Below the pieces are notes generated by a model. It saw only the letters and a list, made by a program, of their open reading frames with translations. It was not told the origin of the DNA and did no database searches. The position numbers and the translations under genes were made by a program. From an uncultured Oscillospiraceae bacterium (lineage in GTDB: Bacteria > Bacillota > Clostridia > Oscillospirales > Oscillospiraceae): a DNA stretch of 12,992 nucleotides. Of this stretch, positions 7,742-12,992 are shown one piece after another. The stretch covers positions 1 through 12,992 of the forward strand of contig CAKTVL010000034.1 of the NCBI GenBank assembly GCA_934623575.1, read 5' to 3'. Numbering within the stretch: the first letter of the stretch is position 1; every line of letters begins with the position of its first letter.

Positions 7742-8760
7742 AGATCATCATCGACGCCATGGGCGGCGACAACGCCCCGCTGGAGATCGTAAAGGGCGCG
7801 CTGAGCGCGCAGAAGCGCTTTGGCTGCGACATCGTCCTCACCGGCGATGAGAAGGCCATACGGGACGCGGCGGCCCAGTGCGGAGCTGCGGCGCTGCCGG
7901 AGGGCGTGACCATCCATCCCACCACGGAGACGGTGGAGATGTGCGACGACCCGGCCACGGTGTTCCGGCGGAAGAAGGATACCTCCATGGGCGCGGCGCT
8001 GACCATGTTACGGGACGGTGAGGGGGACGCGGCGGTGTCCGCCGGCTCCACCGGCGCGCTGCTGACCGGCGCGACCCTGGTCACCAAGCGCATCCACGGC
8101 ATACGCCGGGCGGCTATGGCCCCGGTGATCCCCACCACCACCGGCAGCGCCGTGCTGATCGACTGCGGCGCCAACGCCGAGTGTACGCCGGAGTATCTGC
8201 TGCAGTTCGCCTATCTGGGCAACTTCTACGCCCAGCGGGTGCTGGGGGTGGAGCGGCCCCGTGTGGGTCTGCTGAACATCGGCACGGAGGACAGCAAGGG
8301 CACGGAATTGCAGAAGCAGACGCTGGCCCTGCTGCGGCAGGCGGATCAGCGGGGGGACCTGCACTTTATCGGCAATATCGAGGCCAAGGAGGCCATCAAG
8401 GGCGGCTGCGACGTGATCGTCACTGACGGGTTCTCCGGCAACGTAATGCTCAAGAGCATCGAGGGCGTGGGCTCCTTCGCCGGAAGCGCGCTGAAGGGCA
8501 TGTTCAAGAAGAATCTGCTGACTAAGCTGGCGGCGCTGCTGGTGATGCCGGGGCTGAACGAATTCAAGGCGAAGCTGGACCCCAACAAGGTGGGCGGCAC
8601 GGCGTTTATCGGCATTTCCAAGCCGGTGATTAAGGCCCACGGCGGCTCCAACGCGGAGGCCGTCGAGAATGCGGTGGGCCAGGCCATCCAGGTGGCGGAG
8701 AGCGGCATCACCCAGGCCATCGCGGAGCATATAGACAAAATGCAGCTTCCCACCGTATAA
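7738..8760 (+). CDS. plsX: Phosphate acyltransferase PlsX
   Basis: PlsX converts acyl-ACP and phosphate to acyl-phosphate, the donor used by PlsY in the first step of phosphatidic acid synthesis; it is a peripheral membrane enzyme. The 340-residue product begins MKIIIDAMGGDNAP (1-14) and carries SAGSTGALLTGA (101-112), IDCGAN (141-146), GLLNIGTEDSKG (177-188), VTDGFSGNVMLKS (228-240) and HGGSNA (301-306), all typical of the family and of full length. The start is a GTG whose last two bases belong to the trmFO TGA stop, a 4-base GTGA overlap. AGGAGG (7722-7727) lies 10 bases upstream, so coupling to trmFO is likely. The gene is followed by acpP, which supplies the carrier of its acyl substrate. 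Confidence 0.95.
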   Translation: MKIIIDAMGGDNAPLEIVKGALSAQKRFGCDIVLTGDEKAIRDAAAQCGAAALPEGVTIHPTTETVEMCDDPATVFRRKKDTSMGAALTMLRDGEGDAAVSAGSTGALLTGATLVTKRIHGIRRAAMAPVIPTTTGSAVLIDCGANAECTPEYLLQFAYLGNFYAQRVLGVERPRVGLLNIGTEDSKGTELQKQTLALLRQADQRGDLHFIGNIEAKEAIKGGCDVIVTDGFSGNVMLKSIEGVGSFAGSALKGMFKKNLLTKLAALLVMPGLNEFKAKLDPNKVGGTAFIGISKPVIKAHGGSNAEAVENAVGQAIQVAESGITQAIAEHIDKMQLPTV

Positions 8761-8774
8761 ATCCCACATAAATT

Positions 8775-8799
8775 TACCAAAAAGGTATTGACACTGTCA
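8775..8799. promoter_or_regulatory. Possible operator: two adjacent small palindromes at the acpP -35 box
   Basis: TACC-AAAAA-GGTA (8775-8787) is directly followed by TGACA-C-TGTCA (8789-8799), the second overlapping the -35 hexamer. Either could bind a dimeric repressor of fatty-acid genes. The arms are only 4 and 5 bases, neither clearly matches the FapR or FabT consensus as I know them, and chance is a real alternative. Confidence 0.25.
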
Positions 8800-8816
8800 C
8801 ACGATTGCCGTATTAT
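8788..8816 (+). promoter_or_regulatory. Sigma-A-type promoter for acpP
   Basis: A perfect -35 box TTGACA (8788-8793), a 17-base spacer and TATTAT (8811-8816) lie in the only AT-rich gap between plsX and acpP. Both hexamers and the spacing are identical to the promoter at 1816-1844, although the spacer sequences differ. Transcription should begin near 8823, about 28 bases before the proposed acpP start. It would let acpP be made at a higher level than the upstream genes. Confidence 0.85.
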
Positions 8817-8850
8817 TTTCGGAGAAAACAAGCAAGAAGGAGGAATACCC

Positions 8851-9096
8851 TTGACTATGGAGGAGATCTTCAAGACTATGCAGGATCTGATCGCCGAGCA
8901 GTTCGCTATCGACGCCGACGAGATCAGCATGGACAGCTCTTTCGTGGACGACCTGGGTGCCGATTCTGTGGATCTGGTGGAATTGGTCATGGCGATGGAA
9001 GAAGAGTTCGACATCGGCGAGATCGATGAAGAGGATCTGGCCGGGCTCAAGACCGTCGGCGACTGCGTCCGCTATCTCAACAGCAAGCTGGGCTGA
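8851..9096 (+). CDS. acpP: Acyl carrier protein
   Basis: Small acidic carrier for growing fatty acyl chains, about 80 residues. The phosphopantetheine attachment motif is [18 protein letters not shown], with Ser39 (counting from the TTG) as the modified serine; DSVD stands where DSLD is commoner. A four-helix ACP pattern is evident, with [14 protein letters not shown] as helix 1. AAGGAGG (8837-8843) lies 7 bases before TTG 8851 but 13 before ATG 8857, so the TTG is the better-spaced start (81 residues). The ATG would give 79 residues and remains possible. The gene has its own promoter and its own terminator. It uses more A/T-ending codons (GAT, GAA, TCT) than its neighbours, in keeping with high expression. 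It sits between plsX and rnc, as ACP genes often do in Firmicutes, though without fabD and fabG here. Confidence 0.94.
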   Translation: MTMEEIFKTMQDLIAEQFAIDADEISMDSSFVDDLGADSVDLVELVMAMEEEFDIGEIDEEDLAGLKTVGDCVRYLNSKLG

Positions 9097-9113
9097 TCCG
9101 ACTATAACGACAG

Positions 9114-9143
9114 AAAATACGGCCCGGCAGGGCCGTATTTTTT
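9114..9143 (+). terminator. Intrinsic terminator or attenuator between acpP and rnc
   Basis: A perfect 12-base-pair stem pairs 9114-9125 with 9130-9141 (core ACGGCCC/GGGCCGT) across the tetraloop GGCA. Six T residues (9138-9143) follow the GC core. The AGGAGG of rnc begins at the very next base, 9144. It would end most acpP transcripts and lets only read-through reach rnc, unless a promoter I cannot see exists. Confidence 0.88.
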
Positions 9144-9154
9144 AGGAGGCTACC

Positions 9155-9835
9155 ATGGAAGAACTGGAAAAAAAGCTGGGCTACACCTTCCGTGATCCGT
9201 CCCTGCTGCAGGGGGCGCTGTACCACAGCTCCTATGCCAACGAGCACCGGGCGCAGCACATCAGCAGCAACGAGCGGCTGGAGTTCCTGGGGGACGCCGT
9301 GCTGGGGTTCGTGACGGCGGAGCACCTGTACAAGAAGCACCCGGACCTGCCGGAGGGCGACCTGACCCGGATACGGGCGGCGCTGGTGTGCGAGGAGAGC
9401 CTGCACGAGGTGGCGCAGGCGCTGCAGCTGGGCAGCTATCTGCAGCTGGGCAAGGGCGAGGAACAGGGCGGCGGACGCCGCCGGCCCTCCATCCTGGCCG
9501 ACGCCACGGAGGCGGTGTTCGCCGCGGTGTATCTGGACGGGGGCATCGAGGCCGCCGGCGACCTCATCCACAGGGTCCTGCTGGACAAGGAGCGGGAGGA
9601 GCTGGTGGAAGAGCGCCGCAGGGACTATAAGACCGAGCTGCAGGAGCTGGTGCAGCGGAAGAGCGACCAGGTGCTGTGCTATGAGCAGACCGGGTCATCC
9701 GGGCCGGATCACGCCAAGCAGTTCACCTTCCGGGTGACGCTGAACGGCAGAGAGATCGGCCAGGGTACCGGCCGCAGCAAGAAGGAGGCGGAGCAGTCCG
9801 CCGCCCGCAGCGCCCTGGAGCAGCTGAAGAGGTGA
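9155..9835 (+). CDS. rnc: Ribonuclease III
   Basis: Double-strand-specific endoribonuclease that processes rRNA precursors and structured mRNAs. The 226-residue product has the catalytic RIIID domain with the signature NERLEFLGDAVL (39-50, Glu43 and Asp47) and the second acidic pair in LADATEA (Asp116, Glu119), so the metal-binding set is complete. The C-terminal double-stranded-RNA-binding domain runs from about 157 to 226 (DYKTELQE, then GTGRSKKEAEQSAA). Length is standard. The ATG at 9155 has AGGAGG (9144-9149) 5 bases upstream, immediately behind the acpP terminator. In Bacillus, rnc also follows the ACP gene but is trailed by smc and ftsY. Here it is the last plus-strand gene before a convergent operon. 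Confidence 0.95.
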   Translation: MEELEKKLGYTFRDPSLLQGALYHSSYANEHRAQHISSNERLEFLGDAVLGFVTAEHLYKKHPDLPEGDLTRIRAALVCEESLHEVAQALQLGSYLQLGKGEEQGGGRRRPSILADATEAVFAAVYLDGGIEAAGDLIHRVLLDKEREELVEERRRDYKTELQELVQRKSDQVLCYEQTGSSGPDHAKQFTFRVTLNGREIGQGTGRSKKEAEQSAARSALEQLKR

Positions 9836-9870
9836 AAAAAAGAACACGCCCGCGGGCGTGTTCTTTTTTT
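9835..9870. terminator. Bidirectional intrinsic terminator between rnc and ntpD
   Basis: A perfect palindrome pairs 9835-9850 with 9855-9870: an A-run, then GAACACGCC, loop CGCG, GGCGTGTTC and a T-run. On the plus strand T7 (9864-9870) follows the GC stem and ends rnc. Read on the minus strand, the A7 at 9835-9841 becomes the U-tract that ends the ntp operon. The rnc stop codon's final A is part of the stem. Confidence 0.92.
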
Positions 9871-9877
9871 GCGTTCA

Positions 9878-10528
9878 TCACGGCTGGTAGTGGTGGGCGT
9901 CCTGCAGCACCATCTCCTTGACCTTCATCAAGCGGGTGGTGTTGCCGCGCTCGTTTTCATCCAGCTTCATGGTGATGTAGCGGATGCTCTGCTCGGTCTC
10001 GGGGATCATCACATATTCCAGGGCGTTGACCCGGCGGCGGGTCTTTTCGATGTCCTGGGCCAGCAGCTGCATGGTCTTTTCCACCTGGGCCAGCTCCAGC
10101 ATGTCGGCGAATACCGCCTGGAGCTTCTCCAGCGCGGCGTCCAGCTCGCCGCTGGTCTGGGCGAAGCCGTAGGGCAGCAGCGTATCGTCGCCGCTGTCGG
10201 TGTGGAAGGTAAACACGGGGACGTTGACGCTCATGATATTCCGGGTGGACACGTCCAGCGACACGCTGCGGCGGGGGCAGGACAGGGCTTCCTCCAGCAC
10301 CTCCGGCCCCATCAGGGCGGAGGCCACGGTGAAGGCGGCGTTGGCGTCCTTGAGACCCTGCTCCACCTTGGCGCGGAGGGCCTTGTTGCGGCGCACCACC
10401 TCCAGGAACTGCTTCATCAGCTCATCCCGCTTGTCCTTCAGCAGCTTGTGGCCCCGGCGGGCGGTCTTGAGACGGCCCTTCAGCCGGGTCAGCTCCATCC
10501 GGGTGGGGTTGACCGTCTTTCCTGCCAT
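9878..10528 (-). CDS. ntpD: V/A-type ATPase subunit D (central stalk)
   Basis: Subunit D is the rotor shaft that sits inside the A3B3 head and couples ATP turnover to ion movement through the membrane ring. The 216-residue product begins MAGKTVNPTRMELTRLKGRL and continues with RRGHKLLKDKRDELMKQF, the hallmark of the family. Long, heptad-like charged helices at both ends (about 1-65 and 125-205) form the expected antiparallel coiled coil around a middle region. The upstream GTG at 10537 would add three residues. The ATG at 10528 is chosen because AAGGAG (10542-10537) stands 8 bases before it, inside the end of ntpB. It begins 6 bases beyond the ntpB stop, ends in tandem TGA TGA stops, and is the last gene of its operon. 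Confidence 0.93.
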   Translation of the reverse strand: MAGKTVNPTRMELTRLKGRLKTARRGHKLLKDKRDELMKQFLEVVRRNKALRAKVEQGLKDANAAFTVASALMGPEVLEEALSCPRRSVSLDVSTRNIMSVNVPVFTFHTDSGDDTLLPYGFAQTSGELDAALEKLQAVFADMLELAQVEKTMQLLAQDIEKTRRRVNALEYVMIPETEQSIRYITMKLDENERGNTTRLMKVKEMVLQDAHHYQP

Positions 10529-10533
10529 GGCGG

Positions 10534-11907
10534 TCACTCCTTCACCGGCAGATACTTATCCAGCATCTCCGGCTTGATGCGCTTCAGCTCGCTGCGGGGC
10601 AGCATGCGCAGCAGCTCCCAGCCCAGATCCAGCGTCTGCTGGATGGTGCGGTTCTCGTCAAAGCCCTGGGAGACGTAGCGCTTTTCGAACTCGTCGGCGA
10701 ACTTGGCGTACAGCAGGTCAGTGGGGCTGAGGGCGGCCTCACCCAGAATGGTCATCAGCTCCTTGGCCTCCTTGCCGCTGGCGTAGGCGGCGAACAGCTG
10801 GTTCATGGTGGGGGCGTGATCCTCGCGGGTCTTGCCCTCGCCCACGCCCTTGTCCTTCAGACGGGACAGGGAGGGCAGCACGTCCACCGGCGGCAGGATG
10901 TTCTTGCGGTACAGGTCGCGGGAGAGGATGATCTGCCCCTCGGTGATATAGCCGGTCAGATCGGGGATGGGATGGGTCTTGTCGTCCTCGGGCATGGTCA
11001 GGATGGGGATCATGGTGATGGAGCCCTTGCACCCCAGCTTGCGGCCGGCCCGCTCGTACATGCTGGCCAGGTCGGTGTACAGATAGCCGGGGTAGCCGCG
11101 GCGGCCGGGGACCTCCTTCTTGGCGGCGGAGACCTCGCGCAGGGCCTCGGCATAGTTGGTGATGTCGGTCAGGATGACCAGCACATGCATGTCCTTCTCG
11201 AAGGCCAGGTACTCCGCGGCGGTCAGCGCCATGCGGGGCGTGGCGATACGCTCCACGGCGGGGTCGTTGGCCAGGTTGGTGAACAGGACGGTGCGCTCGA
11301 TGGCGCCGGTGCGCTGGAACTCGCGGACGAAGAACTCGGACTCCTCGAAGGTGATACCGATGGCGGCAAAGACCACGGCGAAGTTGGAGTTGTCGTCCAG
11401 CACCTTGGCCTGACGGGCGATCTGCGCCGCCAGATTGGCGTGGGGCAGACCGGAGCAGGAAAAAATGGGCAGCTTCTGGCCGCGGACCAGGGTGTTCAGG
11501 CCGTCGATGGTGCTGATGCCGGTCTGGATGAACTCGTTGGGGTAGTCCCGGGCGGCGGGGTTCATGGGCAGGCCGTTGATGTCGCGGTATTCCTCGGCCA
11601 GCAGGGCCGGGCCGCCGTCGATGGGCTCGCCCATGCCGTTGAACACGCGGCCCAGCATGTCGGCGGACACGCCCAGCTGCAGGGGATGGCCCAGGAAGCG
11701 GATGGTGGCGTCCCGCAGGTTGATGCCGGCGGAGGAGTCGAACAGCTGCACCACAGCGCGGTCGCCGTTGACCTCCAGCACCTTGCAGCGGCGGACCTCG
11801 CCGCTGTGGAGCTGGATCTCGGCCAGCTCGTCATAGGTGACGCCCTCCACATGATCCACCACCATCAGGGGGCCGGAGACCTCGTGGATGGTACGGTATT
11901 CCTTCAT
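10534..11907 (-). CDS. ntpB: V/A-type ATPase subunit B (non-catalytic)
   Basis: Subunit B alternates with A in the soluble A3B3 hexamer and provides the regulatory, non-catalytic nucleotide interfaces. The 457-residue product opens [18 protein letters not shown]. In place of a Walker A loop it has [15 protein letters not shown] (152-166), as expected for B and unlike the catalytic A subunit. The alpha/beta ATPase signature [12 protein letters not shown] (339-350) and [18 protein letters not shown] (271-288) are clear. Two adjacent ATG codons lie at the start, at 11910 and 11907. GAGG in the end of ntpA is 4 bases from the first and 7 from the second, so the second is preferred; either overlaps the ntpA TGA, implying coupling. 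Length is normal for the family. Confidence 0.95.
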   Translation of the reverse strand: MKEYRTIHEVSGPLMVVDHVEGVTYDELAEIQLHSGEVRRCKVLEVNGDRAVVQLFDSSAGINLRDATIRFLGHPLQLGVSADMLGRVFNGMGEPIDGGPALLAEEYRDINGLPMNPAARDYPNEFIQTGISTIDGLNTLVRGQKLPIFSCSGLPHANLAAQIARQAKVLDDNSNFAVVFAAIGITFEESEFFVREFQRTGAIERTVLFTNLANDPAVERIATPRMALTAAEYLAFEKDMHVLVILTDITNYAEALREVSAAKKEVPGRRGYPGYLYTDLASMYERAGRKLGCKGSITMIPILTMPEDDKTHPIPDLTGYITEGQIILSRDLYRKNILPPVDVLPSLSRLKDKGVGEGKTREDHAPTMNQLFAAYASGKEAKELMTILGEAALSPTDLLYAKFADEFEKRYVSQGFDENRTIQQTLDLGWELLRMLPRSELKRIKPEMLDKYLPVKE

Positions 11908-12992
11908 CATTCTTCCTCACCAGCCTTTCGGATCAGCTCGGCGATCTCGCGCTCCATGTCGGCGCGGACGGCGGCGTAGTTGGCGGCGTATTCCTCCGCG
12001 GCGGCGTACTTGGCCCAGCCCAGCTTCTCCCGGGCGGGGATGGCGTACAGCTCGGCGGGGGCCACGGACTTGTCCACGGCGCCGCGGCACAGGGCTTCGT
12101 AGTGCAGTATCAGCTCCAGCAGCTGCATCTGGCGGTCAAAGCTGGAGTAGGAGTCCACGTCCATGAAGGCGTTCTGCTGCAGGAAGTCCTCCCGCAGCAT
12201 GCGGGCGATCTCCAGCGTCAGCTGGTCGTGGGCGGACAGGGAGTCCTTGCCCACCAGCTGGACGATCTCGTTCAGCTCGTTCTCCTCCTGCAAAAGGTGC
12301 ATGGCCCGGTTGCGGTTCTGCATGAAGGCGGGGCCCATGTGCTCGTCGAACCACGGGGTGACGGCGTCCAGATACAGGGAGTAGGAGTTCAGCCAGTTGA
12401 TGGCCGGGAAGTGACGGCGATAGGCCAGAGAGGCGTCCAGGGACCAGAACACCTTGACGATGCGCATGGTGGCCTGGGCCACAGGCTCGCTGAGGTCGCC
12501 GCCGGGAGGCGACACCGCGCCCACGGCGGTCAGGGAGCCGGTGCGCTCCTCGCCGGCCAGACACTGCACCACGCCGGCGCGCTCATAGAACTGCGCCAGA
12601 CGGGAGGCCAGGTAGGCGGGGTAGCCCTCCTCGCCGGGCATCTCCTCCAGACGGCCGGACATCTCGCGCAGGGCCTCGGCCCAGCGGGAGGTGGAGTCGG
12701 CGATGACGGCCACATCGTAGCCCATGTCGCGGAAGTACTCGGCGATGGTGATGCCGGTGTAGACCGACGCCTCACGGGCGGCCACGGGCATGTCGGAGGT
12801 GTTGGCGATCAGCACGGTGCGCTTCATCAGGCTCTCGCCGGTGCGGGGGTCGGTCAGCTCCGGGAACTCCCGCAGCACGTCGGTCATCTCGTTGCCGCGC
12901 TCGCCGCAGCCGATGTAGACCACGATGTCCACGTCCGCCCACTTGGCCAGCTGGTGCTGCACCACGGTCTTGCCGGAGCCGAAGGGCCCGGG
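11907..12992 (-). CDS. ntpA: V/A-type ATPase catalytic subunit A, 5' part missing
   Basis: Catalytic ATP-binding subunit of the V/A-type ATPase. The 361 visible residues are the C-terminal part, about 60% of a usual 580-600-residue protein. The reverse-strand frame is open to the window edge and its first residues read PGPFGSGKT, which is the Walker A P-loop (visible residues 2-9); the GTG at 12965 is therefore internal and not the start. CGERGNEM (29-36, with the catalytic Glu of GERG), VIADSTSRW (96-104, Walker B region), [10 protein letters not shown] (162-171) and [11 protein letters not shown] (195-205) follow, all intact. The C-terminal helical domain ends KAGEEE. The stop overlaps the ntpB start. 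Whether the enzyme pumps H+ or Na+ cannot be seen, because the K subunit is outside the window. Confidence 0.95.
   Translation of the reverse strand, partial: PGPFGSGKTVVQHQLAKWADVDIVVYIGCGERGNEMTDVLREFPELTDPRTGESLMKRTVLIANTSDMPVAAREASVYTGITIAEYFRDMGYDVAVIADSTSRWAEALREMSGRLEEMPGEEGYPAYLASRLAQFYERAGVVQCLAGEERTGSLTAVGAVSPPGGDLSEPVAQATMRIVKVFWSLDASLAYRRHFPAINWLNSYSLYLDAVTPWFDEHMGPAFMQNRNRAMHLLQEENELNEIVQLVGKDSLSAHDQLTLEIARMLREDFLQQNAFMDVDSYSSFDRQMQLLELILHYEALCRGAVDKSVAPAELYAIPAREKLGWAKYAAAEEYAANYAAVRADMEREIAELIRKAGEEE

Noticed and set aside
10816..11979. A 387-codon plus-strand frame opposite ntpB
   Set aside because: Gly/Val/Gln/His-rich shadow of ntpB with no motif. It also crosses the ntpA-ntpB junction without any signal.
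1..12992. Search for a novel system, prophage, insertion sequence, toxin-antitoxin pair or defence island
   Set aside because: Essentially all sequence is assigned to recognised housekeeping genes on both sides of one convergent junction. The largest gap is about 105 bases, filled by a terminator and a promoter.

Overview
This is a GC-rich, gene-dense stretch of bacterial chromosome with housekeeping content. The combination fits a Clostridia-class Bacillota, most likely an Oscillospirales-type gut anaerobe. The evidence for that is strong AGGAGG ribosome binding sites, sigma-A promoters of the form TTGACA-N17-TATTAT, a folate/FAD-type TrmFO, a V/A-type ATPase, and a dprA-topA-trmFO order shared with other Firmicutes. 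Species cannot be named from the sequence alone.

Region by region, the plus strand carries three transcription blocks. (1) Positions 1-1814: the 3' end of a GlmU-like left-handed beta-helix protein, then glmM, closed by an intrinsic terminator; this is amino-sugar and cell-wall precursor supply. (2) Positions 1816-8760: a clear promoter, then trmH/spoU-family methyltransferase, dprA, topA, trmFO and plsX. These genes overlap, abut or nearly abut and look co-transcribed. They cover RNA methylation, DNA uptake/recombination, supercoiling control and the entry step of phospholipid synthesis. (3) Positions 8788-9835: a second promoter with the same -35 and -10 hexamers drives acpP. A terminator follows, its T-tract ending exactly at the rnc Shine-Dalgarno, and then rnc (RNase III).

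A short hairpin at 9835-9870, usable in both directions, separates rnc from a convergent minus-strand operon. In its own reading direction that operon is ntpA (5' end outside the window, cut just before its Walker A motif), ntpB, ntpD: the catalytic, non-catalytic and central-stalk subunits of a V/A-type ATPase.

I see no mobile element, CRISPR array, tRNA, rRNA, phage gene or defence system, and no gene-free stretch longer than about 105 bases. I found no credible undescribed system. The points most worth a second look are the arginine-free, lysine/alanine/threonine-rich histone-H1-like tail on topoisomerase I, the terminator fused to the rnc ribosome binding site, and the small palindromes overlapping the acpP -35 box.
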